IMG/VR virus record: IMGVR_UViG_3300004463_000242
Span: 1-32,106 of that record
Direction: 5' to 3' (one strand)
Source: a virus
DNA: 32,106 bases
Shown here: piece after piece, positions 6,093 to 13,387 of the stretch
How the letters are laid out: each line of letters begins with the position of its first letter
Position numbering within the stretch: the stretch's first letter is position 1
The notes under the pieces: model-generated
What the model was told of the DNA's origin: nothing
The model's database searches: none
What the model saw: only the letters and a program-made list of their open reading frames with translations
Made by a program: the position numbers and the translations under genes

Positions 6093-6347
6093 ATGGCATT
6101 TCAAATGAAAATTTTGGATAAAATTAATTGTCCTCGCTGTAATGCCATAGCCAGTCTTAGATTAGATCAAAAACACCCAAAAAATGATTGGATTTTTATC
6201 TATATAGTATGTCCCACTTGCAAATTGAGCAAGTATAGTCATACAATTGATAAAAAAGAACTCAATCTTCATAAAAAGAGAAAGAAGATTGAGAAAAGTG
6301 GTATTAGTGAAGACAAAAAGAAAATTATTTTTGATAGGCTTAAGTAA
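6093..6347 (+). CDS. Zinc-ribbon protein, 84 aa
   Basis: Two CxxC pairs, CPRC near residue 13 and CPTC near residue 41, make a small zinc ribbon, followed by a very lysine-rich C-terminal half. Such proteins usually bind nucleic acid or RNA polymerase. An in-frame start 90 bases further upstream is possible, but ATG 6093 sits seven bases after an extended -10 element and gives the compact ribbon at once, so it is preferred. A second, differently built zinc ribbon at 13134-13385 has the same leaderless promoter layout. Role unknown; transcription modulation is a reasonable guess. Confidence 0.65.
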   Translation: MAFQMKILDKINCPRCNAIASLRLDQKHPKNDWIFIYIVCPTCKLSKYSHTIDKKELNLHKKRKKIEKSGISEDKKKIIFDRLK

Positions 6348-6375
6348 CTATATGAAAACTTTCTCTGGAGGAGAT

Positions 6376-8187
6376 ATGGACGTAAGCATTATAGTTGGCG
6401 ATGATGATGGTCAGGGATTGAAGGGGACAGTTCCTATTTCTTTAACTGCAAATCCTACTGCTAATTTGGTAAGAATGGATATCATAATTGATGATATCGT
6501 TAAAAAGTCTGGACCATATACAAATCCTTTCACTTATAATTGGGATACAACACAAGTTGCTGACGGGACACATATTATTAAAGCCAATGCTCTTTATAAG
6601 AAGAGAACATCAACAGCTAAAGTCGCTGTAACAGTTGCAAATGAAGCAACTCCACCGCCTCCTCCACCAGGCGATGATCCTGTTGTCACTATAGTTTCAC
6701 CTACAGATGGGGCTACAATTACCGAAAATAATGTTGCTTTCTATGCGACAGTAACAGATGCAGACCCAATTGACCATGTTGACTTATTTGTAAATGACAT
6801 TTTCATTAGATCAGAAGTAGATGCTCCTTATGGATGGGGCGGCCCTGATGGAGTTCCTAATTTTGACTTAAGTAGTTATGCAAATGGAACAATTAAATTT
6901 AAGGCTGTAGCATATGACACTGACTCTCCACAACAATTTGGAACAAAAGAAGTAACTTGCACTCTAAATGTTACTGCCCCTCCTCCTCCGCCTCCTCCTT
7001 CTACTAAGTTAATTACACAAACAATTTCTGATGGGGCTACTCTTAGCGGAACAGTTACATGGAGAGCCACATACACAGATAATGGTGTTGTAACTGATCC
7101 AGGGACGGTTCGGTTTTATGTTGACGGAACACAAGTTCTAGAAGAGGCAGATTCTCCATTTGGAGACACAACTGGATTCTGGAACTCAAATTCTGTTCCT
7201 AATGGAAGTCATGTATTTGAAGTTCAAGCTGTTGATGGATCGGGAAATGTTCTTGCAGCAAATTCAGTAACCGCAACTGTAAGTAATGTTGTAACTCCTC
7301 CTCCACCACCGCCGCCAAATGTTGGAACTCCAATATTTGATGGTAGAGCTATTAATATGAATAGCATTACTTGCAGCACTTTAAGACTTAATCAGCCTGG
7401 TTGGGCAGGTTCGTCAAATTCAAGTCAAGACCCTATTATTTGGGGCGACCCTCCATTTACAAGCGCTAAACAAGGCGTATATGCAATGCAGAGAAATGGA
7501 GTTGGAGATATTACTCTTCAGAGCGATCCTGTATTTGGAAAAGTATATTTGTTTTCAGTTGGCCAAGGTTCTACCAACCCTTATCTAGACCTAAACTCTG
7601 ATGGTCGCGCATCGGCAGAATTAACACGTTTGCGACCAATTGCTATGGGACAAACAGATTGGTATTCAAATGTGTTTAAAATTGTTGCACCATATAATAT
7701 GCCAACAAGTAGTCCATACAATGTAATTTGTCAATACGGATATCCTTCTTTAACTTCTCCACCGCTATCAATTTGTTTTGATAATGGAGGATTGGGAATA
7801 GATCGTCACGTTGGAATAGTACAAACTGCCGGTTCAACTACTGGAATGTATATTGAAAAGCCTAGATTCTGGTCTATGTCTACAATTGTTGGAAAATGGG
7901 TTGAAATGGTAATTGGAGTTAAATGGGCTGTAGATAATACAGGTACCATTGTTGTGTATGCTCGCGTTAAAGAGCTTAACGAAACAACTTTCTCGCAAAA
8001 GTTCTCGCACACAAATACTCCAACATTCCAGCAATTAAGTGGTTCTTCTATCAAAACAAATGTAAATGACAAAATGGGTCTTTACTTTGGAAGATTTCCT
8101 GTTGGATCAATCAAGAACAATATGGTATATCACAGAGGGTTTGTAAGATGGGACAATCAGACTGACGCGATAGCGTCTATGGGCTAA
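6376..8187 (+). CDS. Ig-domain protein with lyase-like C-terminal jelly roll, 603 aa
   Basis: Three bacterial Ig-like domains (about residues 1-90, 100-198 and 210-305; motifs such as VTIVSPTDGATI and DGSGNVL) are separated by polyproline linkers of six to seven Pro near 92, 201 and 307. The C-terminal 290 residues look like a concanavalin-type fold resembling polysaccharide-lyase/heparin-lyase-like proteins (GKWVEMVIGVKWAVDN, then MGLYFGRF). The start ATG 6376 is chosen for its GGAGG four bases upstream; a much longer frame overlaps the zinc-ribbon gene and is unlikely. It is probably a surface-binding fibre or depolymerase. It lies well away from the tail block, beside another beta-repeat protein and a glycosyltransferase. 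The enzymatic role is uncertain because catalytic residues cannot be assigned by eye. Confidence 0.65.
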   Translation: MDVSIIVGDDDGQGLKGTVPISLTANPTANLVRMDIIIDDIVKKSGPYTNPFTYNWDTTQVADGTHIIKANALYKKRTSTAKVAVTVANEATPPPPPPGDDPVVTIVSPTDGATITENNVAFYATVTDADPIDHVDLFVNDIFIRSEVDAPYGWGGPDGVPNFDLSSYANGTIKFKAVAYDTDSPQQFGTKEVTCTLNVTAPPPPPPPSTKLITQTISDGATLSGTVTWRATYTDNGVVTDPGTVRFYVDGTQVLEEADSPFGDTTGFWNSNSVPNGSHVFEVQAVDGSGNVLAANSVTATVSNVVTPPPPPPPNVGTPIFDGRAINMNSITCSTLRLNQPGWAGSSNSSQDPIIWGDPPFTSAKQGVYAMQRNGVGDITLQSDPVFGKVYLFSVGQGSTNPYLDLNSDGRASAELTRLRPIAMGQTDWYSNVFKIVAPYNMPTSSPYNVICQYGYPSLTSPPLSICFDNGGLGIDRHVGIVQTAGSTTGMYIEKPRFWSMSTIVGKWVEMVIGVKWAVDNTGTIVVYARVKELNETTFSQKFSHTNTPTFQQLSGSSIKTNVNDKMGLYFGRFPVGSIKNNMVYHRGFVRWDNQTDAIASMG

Positions 8188-8194
8188 GTCTCCA

Positions 8195-9427
8195 ATGAGC
8201 CTTCTGGCCAAAAAAGGCACATTCACCCTTCCTACCAGCGGCAGCATTGTCGAGACTGGCGTTGGGTTCCAGCCCAAGGCTTTAATGATGTGGTGTACAA
8301 GGGTGACTGCGGCAGGGTATGCCGTCGATCAAGGGGTGACGTTCGGAATGGCAACAGCCCCTACGACGAACATCGTGTCGGCCTCCACCTACTCCGAAGA
8401 CAACGTAGGGACGATCAACAGCGTCCAGTACATACGTAATACCTCCTGTCTGGCGGTGATCGTCCGATCCGGCGGTATCAACATCGTCAAAGTGATCCTC
8501 ACTCTCACGTCGTTCGACAGCGACGGCTTCACGCTGAACTGTTCCGGCGGTTCCGATTCGCTTTTCATCGTCCACTATTTGGCGTTGGGCGGAACCGATC
8601 TGACCGATGCGTGGGCGGGCCAGATCACAAGCCCTACCGTAGCCAGTTCTGTCGGCTACACCGATCCTGGGTTCCAGCCGGACCTATTGCTTGTGGTGTC
8701 ACCGGGGTCTATGACAGCCGCAACGCAGACATCTACCCCTGGAAGCAAGTTCGGGATCGGCGCCGCCGACGCGAGCCTAAACCAGTTCACCTCTTTTGCG
8801 GTGGAGAACTCTGCGATCCCAACCGACCTGCACTCGCTCCAAAAGGCCGAGTTCATCCACACGCTGGCCAACGCCGGAACCGACTCATGCGTTGCGAATC
8901 TGACATCAATGGACCCGACCGGCTTCACACTCAATTGGAGCACCGCGCAGGCGACAGCCAGATACTTCAACATACTGGCGCTCAAAGGTGGCAGTTACAA
9001 GGTCGTTGCCGACACCCAGAAGACATCGACTGGAACGCAAGCTAAGACAGGGATTGGATTCACGCCGAAAGCGCTGATGCTGTTCGGGGCAAACCTACCC
9101 TCTTCCGCGTCTGTGGATGCCACGCTGGCTTCAACTTCCGTTGGCGCTTCGGATGGCACAACCGAAGGTGGAGTGTGGACAGGTTCGACCGACAACGTAT
9201 CGACTACCGATAACAATTCCGCCACGGTAACCGACAAGATTCTACGCCACGCAACGAACCCCTCGACTACGAACGCGGAGGCCGACCTCTCCTCGTTTGA
9301 TTCCGATGGCTACACGCTGGACTGGACGACTGCGGACGCGACGGCCCGCGAGTTCATCTCAGTTGTGTTCGGGTCTTCAGCGGCCCCACCTTCAGCTACA
9401 TTTATTGTCCCAAGATGGGTAATGTAA
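8195..9427 (+). CDS. Triple-repeat beta protein, GC-rich, 410 aa
   Basis: Three tandem units of about 125-130 residues make up nearly the whole protein. Each starts near a GF.P(K/D) motif (GFQPKALM, GFQPDLLL, GFTPKALM) and ends near a SFDSDGFTL or MDPTGFTL motif followed by a hydrophobic strand. No signal peptide is seen. The gene is GC-rich (32 of 60 bases at 8881-8940; 39 of 60 at 9301-9360) against about 40% in its neighbours, so it was probably acquired. The change occurs sharply at the start and again within the last 20 codons. Likely a virion surface or receptor-binding protein; family not recognised. Confidence 0.65.
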   Translation: MSLLAKKGTFTLPTSGSIVETGVGFQPKALMMWCTRVTAAGYAVDQGVTFGMATAPTTNIVSASTYSEDNVGTINSVQYIRNTSCLAVIVRSGGINIVKVILTLTSFDSDGFTLNCSGGSDSLFIVHYLALGGTDLTDAWAGQITSPTVASSVGYTDPGFQPDLLLVVSPGSMTAATQTSTPGSKFGIGAADASLNQFTSFAVENSAIPTDLHSLQKAEFIHTLANAGTDSCVANLTSMDPTGFTLNWSTAQATARYFNILALKGGSYKVVADTQKTSTGTQAKTGIGFTPKALMLFGANLPSSASVDATLASTSVGASDGTTEGGVWTGSTDNVSTTDNNSATVTDKILRHATNPSTTNAEADLSSFDSDGYTLDWTTADATAREFISVVFGSSAAPPSATFIVPRWVM

Positions 9428-9449
9428 TATGCTATAATTAATAGCATAT
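9427..9449 (+). promoter_or_regulatory. Promoter inside a perfect palindrome
   Basis: Arms ATATGCTAT (9427-9435) and ATAGCATAT (9441-9449) are perfect inverted repeats around AATTA. The extended -10 TG-C-TATAAT (9430-9438) lies inside, and the right arm covers the start codon at 9448. It therefore spans the stop of the upstream gene, the promoter and the start of the glycosyltransferase. It may be an operator or an mRNA hairpin. Confidence 0.55.
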
Positions 9450-10557
9450 GAAAATAGCAAATATTATTATCGCAGATTCATGGGGGGAAATTACTCCCGA
9501 AGCATTAAATAAGGGCATTGGCGGTAGAGAAGGTGCCTTGATCTATCTTTCTAGAGAGTGGGCAAAAGCTGGTCATGAAGTGACCAACTTTGTGCCTGTT
9601 GAAAAAGGAAAGAGATTTGGGGAAATTATTGGTTATCATGAATATATTCCCCTCAATCTAACCAAGCCCATGTTGGCTAACTTTGATTGGGATGTGGCAA
9701 TCGCTTGGGAATGTCCTTCTGTATTTGATGATCAAAGAGTACAGGATAGAATTGGGCTTAAGGTTACAGAAATGCAAGTAGCTCATTTGAGCGGGAAAGA
9801 GCAAGCCTCATTGGAAAAGAATTGTGATGTGCTTGCCGTTCTTTCTGAATGGGCTGGCGATCTTTTAATTCATTCAGGGGTTGATTTTCCCAAGGATAAA
9901 ATCAAGGTGTTCCCGAATGGTGTTGACATCACAAGATATCCAAAGGATTTTGTGAAGCAGAAGTTCAACGCTCCTGTTCTAAATAATCCTAAGTTTGTCT
10001 ATTCCTCTTCCCCGGATAGAGGACTATGGCAGCTACTACAATCTTGGCCTCACATTAGAGAAGAGTTCCCTGAAGCGGAACTCTCTGTATGTTATGGGGT
10101 AGAAAAATGGACTAATCATCTTAAATGGTCGCATGGCCGTGCAGGGGAAATGGCAGTCCAAATAACCGATCTAATAAAGCAGCCAGGAGTCAAAGACCTT
10201 GGTAAGATTGGCCAGGACAAACTTGCTAAATTACAAATTGAAGCAGATGCTTGGCTGTATCCGCTTGACTCAATTCAGAGTACAGAAACAGGATGTATTA
10301 CGGCGGTTGAAAATGCCGCAGCAGGGAATACATTAATTACTACAGATTGTGATTGCATGGAGGAGGAATTTGGAAAAATAGGAACAATCATTTCTCTTCC
10401 TTTTGATCCTCAAAGATATGCAGAAGAAGCAATCAAAGTTTTGCGCGATGATGATTTTATGAACTACCAAAGAGAAGCTGGTAGAGAATTTGCCGAGCAG
10501 AGGGATTGGGGGTTGATTTCAAAACAATGGCTACAGTTCTTCAACGACCAAAATTAA
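9448..10557 (+). CDS. GT4-type glycosyltransferase, 369 aa
   Basis: A GT-B fold glycosyltransferase. The N-terminal domain has the GIGGREGAL donor/acceptor loop near residue 23. The linker has FPNGVDITRYP, typical of family GT4. The C-terminal domain has SSSPDRGLWQLLQSW and the ESG-like block STETGCITAVENAAAGN that binds the sugar nucleotide. Length is normal for the family. It may decorate phage proteins or DNA or alter host surface sugars; the sequence does not say which. It follows two surface-type genes, and modification of those proteins is an attractive but unproven idea. Its promoter is an extended -10 nine bases from the ATG, with no Shine-Dalgarno. Confidence 0.8.
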   Translation: MKIANIIIADSWGEITPEALNKGIGGREGALIYLSREWAKAGHEVTNFVPVEKGKRFGEIIGYHEYIPLNLTKPMLANFDWDVAIAWECPSVFDDQRVQDRIGLKVTEMQVAHLSGKEQASLEKNCDVLAVLSEWAGDLLIHSGVDFPKDKIKVFPNGVDITRYPKDFVKQKFNAPVLNNPKFVYSSSPDRGLWQLLQSWPHIREEFPEAELSVCYGVEKWTNHLKWSHGRAGEMAVQITDLIKQPGVKDLGKIGQDKLAKLQIEADAWLYPLDSIQSTETGCITAVENAAAGNTLITTDCDCMEEEFGKIGTIISLPFDPQRYAEEAIKVLRDDDFMNYQREAGREFAEQRDWGLISKQWLQFFNDQN

Positions 10558-10781
10558 GCGTACTTATGGTCACATTGCTTGCTGGACATGCAAATGGAAA
10601 GCAAGTGAAGGAAATGGCAAAGGAGCGCTATGTATCTTATTCTAGCGCCACCCAAACAGTGGCAGAAGCCAAGAAAAGATTACAGGCGCGCTCCCTTGCT
10701 CACGCTATTGTCAGGGCGCAGGGCTTGGGCTTTCTATCCCAACCAACAGGCGCAGACATGCACGTATTTCCTCTAATTTAA
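10527..10781 (+). CDS. LuxR/GerE-type helix-turn-helix protein, 84 aa
   Basis: The sequence follows the LuxR C-terminal HTH pattern: LLAGHANGKQVKEMAKE for the first helices, YSSATQTVAEAKKRL for the recognition helix, and ARSLAHAIVRAQGLGFL for the last helix. It is therefore a small DNA-binding protein without a sensor domain. The start ATG 10527 is the more likely; a TTG at 10506 is also open. Both overlap the end of the glycosyltransferase gene. It converges on and overlaps the minus-strand gene at 10773-10889 by nine bases. It may regulate late genes or the palindrome at 9427-9449; neither can be shown here. Confidence 0.65.
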   Translation: MATVLQRPKLSVLMVTLLAGHANGKQVKEMAKERYVSYSSATQTVAEAKKRLQARSLAHAIVRAQGLGFLSQPTGADMHVFPLI

Positions 10782-10889
10782 TCTATACTTTACGTCTTTT
10801 AGATATATTGCCTTTCTTTTCTCCGAGACTAGCTTTCGGAGAATTTGTCGTTCTTCAAAACTAAGTTTCTTCTTCGGCTTAGTAGGCAT
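10773..10889 (-). CDS. Small basic protein, 38 aa
   Basis: This short frame encodes a lysine/arginine-rich protein (MPTKPKKKLSFEERQIL at the start, then SEKRKAIYLKDVKYRLN). The start overlaps the end of the dNMP kinase gene by 11 bases, the same junction size seen repeatedly in this phage, and it fills what would otherwise be a gap. The ribosome-binding site is weak (AGAGAT). A nucleic-acid-binding role would fit the charge but is inference. Confidence 0.5.
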   Translation of the reverse strand: MPTKPKKKLSFEERQILRKLVSEKRKAIYLKDVKYRLN

Positions 10890-11454
10890 ATGATTCTATC
10901 TCTAGAAACTTCACAAACTCATCTACTCTTTCATATAGTTCTTCCATAGTTCCATTATTTTCAATAGAATAATCAACCAAATATATTGGTGGCGCTATTT
11001 CTGATGCATGAGTATCAAAGCTATCTAGCTCTGAGCGAGTAATTCGCACATTATAGCCGCCAAGCGATTTAATTCTTTGTAGCTCGTTCTCAAATCGAGC
11101 ATCTGTGAATACAAAATCCTTATTTGAGTCAACACCCTTCAAGGCATGATCCACCCAGAAGTCTGTTCCAAAGATATCCCTATGTGCCTCTGTGCCGTAT
11201 CTTTGTAGAAATTCTCTTACTGAAATATTAACAACAGGTTCATCTTCTTCATGATCTGAATCAACGATCTTTATTCTTGCATCGTTGTTGTTCTTCCAAA
11301 CCTCCCAAAAGATTGAATTAACATCAAATAGCGCTGACGCTGATTCCTTTAGTTTGGCTGCAAATGACAGCCTTTCAAATCCATATTCTTCAACAAGATA
11401 CTGACCAACAGTATCTTTCCCTACTCCCTTAAATCCATTAATTCCTACTAGCAT
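10879..11454 (-). CDS. Deoxynucleoside monophosphate kinase, 191 aa
   Basis: The P-loop GFKGVGKDT at residues 8-16 binds ATP. The segment REFLQRYGTEAHRDIFGTDFW, from about residue 79 on, is the signature of phage dNMP kinases of the T4 gene 1 type, and FTDARFENEL is the following conserved block. The enzyme phosphorylates dNMPs to dNDPs for phage DNA synthesis and often accepts unusual bases. Length matches the family. A GAGGAAAA ribosome-binding site precedes the ATG. It lies downstream of the acidic 51-residue gene in the same leftward operon. Confidence 0.85.
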   Translation of the reverse strand: MLVGINGFKGVGKDTVGQYLVEEYGFERLSFAAKLKESASALFDVNSIFWEVWKNNNDARIKIVDSDHEEDEPVVNISVREFLQRYGTEAHRDIFGTDFWVDHALKGVDSNKDFVFTDARFENELQRIKSLGGYNVRITRSELDSFDTHASEIAPPIYLVDYSIENNGTMEELYERVDEFVKFLEIESYAY

Positions 11455-11471
11455 TTTTCCTCTTTCATTTA

Positions 11472-11627
11472 TCAGAAATCTTCTCTTTCATCAATATATC
11501 TATAGTCATCAATTTCATCAATTTTATCCCAATCATCAATTAGATCATCTTCGCTCCAATCTTCATTTTGATCAAATGGCCAAAAATCATCTAATTCTTC
11601 TTCAACCCATTCTTCTCTTTCGTTCAT
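11472..11627 (-). CDS. Extremely acidic protein with repeated Trp motif, 51 aa
   Basis: Of 51 residues, 25 are Asp or Glu and only four are Lys or Arg, so the net charge is about -21. Four tryptophans stand at 7, 16, 24 and 33. Residues 5-16 (EEWVEEELDDFW) and 22-33 (EDWSEDDLIDDW) are two copies of one 12-residue motif. A good ribosome-binding site (AGGTGAT) lies before the ATG. The properties match small DNA-mimic or basic-protein-binding phage proteins such as anti-restriction or anti-histone-like factors, but no family is recognised. It lies between a coiled-coil protein gene and the dNMP kinase gene. Confidence 0.7.
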   Translation of the reverse strand: MNEREEWVEEELDDFWPFDQNEDWSEDDLIDDWDKIDEIDDYRYIDEREDF

Positions 11628-11716
11628 ATTAATCACCTACTTGTATACTATAAAAGAAATAGCATACACATCAATTAAAAACAAAATAATAGATATTGTG
11701 GCAATTATTATTCCTG

Positions 11717-12016
11717 CTAGCGATTGTATAGCTCGTCCTCTAATTTTTCTACCCTCTCTTGTAATGAATCTCTTTCTTCAAGAATTGTCATATATTGTCT
11801 ATATATTTCTTCTGGCCAATTAGGACGAGTTTTTGCTCCAACCAACACCATTTCAGAGTTGCACCAGCCGCATAATTGATCCATGACATTTTCAATTAAT
11901 TCAATATTGATATCATGCCATTCTGAGATAATGGCTAATTGCCTTACTTTTTCAAGATTTTTATAGGCAACTTGCGCTGCATTATCTAATTTAGGGCTGG
12001 TACCGGAGCGCTCCAT
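11717..12016 (-). CDS. Coiled-coil hypothetical protein, 99 aa
   Basis: The N-terminal two thirds are mixed and contain a CGWC pair (in DQLCGWCNSEM). The C-terminal 25 residues form a heptad-like coiled coil (ILEERDSLQERVEKLEDEL). The start overlaps the end of the HTH-metallophosphoesterase gene by 31 bases, so the two are coupled. The CxxC pair could be redox-active or bind metal with a partner, but it is isolated. No family is recognised. Confidence 0.65.
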   Translation of the reverse strand: MERSGTSPKLDNAAQVAYKNLEKVRQLAIISEWHDINIELIENVMDQLCGWCNSEMVLVGAKTRPNWPEEIYRQYMTILEERDSLQERVEKLEDELYNR

Positions 12017-13068
12017 ATATCTGCCTCTTCTTCTGTATTTCCATAATGTTTGTTTTCAAAGATAAATCCTCTACCAGTGGCTTTTACAAGTTGAATATTG
12101 AAGTTGTCTGTTCTGGTTGAGAATGTACCAATCCAAAATGCTTGTTTCCAGTTAGCCTCATTTCTGACATAATCTGGATTTAATTTACATAAACATCCTG
12201 TTTCGAACCATTGTAGCTCGCGGAACCCTGTTCTTGAGTGAGAATCCGCTCTATGCGTGTGACCCATTACTCCTGAAATAAGAGTCTGTTCAAGTCTGGC
12301 CTTAGCTGTATATCCAGACTGTGAACGAATCACTGAACCATGTTCCACAAGAAAATCATCTGTAAGACGGAATCCATTCATTGGCCAATGTCTAATCTCT
12401 AGCTCGTCTAATCCTAGCAGCTTGCTAGGCTTTAGCGCACTAAGCGACTTGAGTGCAGGAGCATTGAAGGCTGGATAAGTGATAAGTCGCTCTTCGTGGT
12501 TTCCAATCGTCTCTTCAAAGCGAGTGTTCGGCATTGCCTTGCGATAAGCGGCACGAATGGCCTTGCCCATATCCAACTCTGATTGTAATATGTCCAAACG
12601 TTCGTTGGCTTTGTTAAATCTGGATATTCCAAAGAAGTCATTTAAATCTCCATTTATGATAAATATATCCGGATCAATTGATTTTGCAATTTCAATAGTG
12701 GCAGCTATCAAAACTTCGTCATGATAAGGGACGTGAATATCGTTGACCCCCATTACAGTTACCCATTGCTTATTGGGAAGATCAATTACTGGCGCAAGCC
12801 CTTCTCCCCAGATTTCTGATTTGGGAATATCAAAATCTGGATCATATCTATATGGATCATAATTTAAATAGCTTGCACTATTTCCACTTGTTATTCTAGT
12901 TAGTTCACTTTTAAATATTCTGCGATAGCCTTTGTCATCTATGAAATAATCAAGAGTTTTTCTATCGCATCGTTTTTTTAGTAAATTGCGAGACACACCA
13001 AGCTGCTCAGCAGCCTCAGTGAGGGTAATAGAACCATTTTCTTGCAATTTATCTTGTTTTTCTGTCAT
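11986..13068 (-). CDS. HTH-metallophosphoesterase fusion, 360 aa
   Basis: Residues 14-55 look like a MerR/excisionase-type helix-turn-helix (LTEAAEQLGVSRNLLKKRC, then a YRRIFKSEL wing). From about residue 100 a calcineurin-like phosphoesterase follows, with ND-I-H in GVNDIHVPY, NGDLNDFF, GNHEERL and GHTHR as metal-binding blocks. A DNA-targeted nuclease or phosphatase is suggested. It starts the leftward operon and has a good GGAGGAAA site before the ATG. The promoter must lie in the 65-base divergent region 13069-13133, shared with the zinc-ribbon gene. It is the second metallophosphoesterase in the window and shows no close similarity by eye to that at 5419-5955. Confidence 0.75.
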   Translation of the reverse strand: MTEKQDKLQENGSITLTEAAEQLGVSRNLLKKRCDRKTLDYFIDDKGYRRIFKSELTRITSGNSASYLNYDPYRYDPDFDIPKSEIWGEGLAPVIDLPNKQWVTVMGVNDIHVPYHDEVLIAATIEIAKSIDPDIFIINGDLNDFFGISRFNKANERLDILQSELDMGKAIRAAYRKAMPNTRFEETIGNHEERLITYPAFNAPALKSLSALKPSKLLGLDELEIRHWPMNGFRLTDDFLVEHGSVIRSQSGYTAKARLEQTLISGVMGHTHRADSHSRTGFRELQWFETGCLCKLNPDYVRNEANWKQAFWIGTFSTRTDNFNIQLVKATGRGFIFENKHYGNTEEEADIWSAPVPALN

Positions 13069-13120
13069 TTTCCTCCAATGTTTGCAACTAACACAAGCTG
13101 TTATATATACACATTATCAC

Positions 13121-13126
13121 TATTAT
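13121..13126 (+). promoter_or_regulatory. -10 element of leaderless gene
   Basis: TATTAT at 13121-13126 is followed by seven bases and GTG 13134. There is no TG extension and no clear -35 element, but the spacing to the start codon is that of the other leaderless genes. Confidence 0.4.
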
Positions 13127-13133
13127 TAATTCA

Positions 13134-13385
13134 GTGATTAGAAAAAAGCTTATTAACGGACACAGAATGACTTGTCCTCGGTGCAAAAAGGACCACGATC
13201 TTCTACAGTATACACGAATGATGACGATAGAAGAGTATGAGTTAGATACTGTACCAATTTACAAATGTCCCTCATGTAAGTTCATGTTTGCACCAGCAGG
13301 AGAAATGGATCATCAAATCTATGAAAAGTTGTATCAGGAAATGCAAAGCACCCTGAAGAAAGTTCTTGAAAGAGTGAATAATTAA
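13134..13385 (+). CDS. Zinc-ribbon protein, 83 aa
   Basis: CPRC near residue 14 and CPSC near residue 45 form a two-knuckle zinc ribbon. A helical C-terminal tail follows (EKLYQEMQSTLKKVLERV). The start is GTG at 13134, seven bases after a -10-like TATTAT and without a Shine-Dalgarno. It ends two bases before the capsid protease gene, so its promoter may also feed the head genes. It resembles the zinc ribbon at 6093-6347 in cysteine spacing only. A role in controlling late transcription is plausible from position. Confidence 0.65.
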   Translation: MIRKKLINGHRMTCPRCKKDHDLLQYTRMMTIEEYELDTVPIYKCPSCKFMFAPAGEMDHQIYEKLYQEMQSTLKKVLERVNN

Positions 13386-13387
13386 AC

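Noticed and set aside
6247-6375. Upstream extension of the Ig-domain gene
   Set aside because: It would overlap the zinc-ribbon gene by 101 bases and adds a basic, lysine-rich stretch that is the shadow of that gene. ATG 6376 has a strong ribosome-binding site.
8282-9237. Open frames opposite or out of phase with the triple-repeat gene
   Set aside because: They are shadows caused by the high GC content; the plus-strand frame alone shows the internal repeat.
11641-11823. Plus-strand 60-codon open frame
   Set aside because: It is antisense to the coiled-coil gene, lacks a ribosome-binding site and is a by-product of AT-rich sequence.
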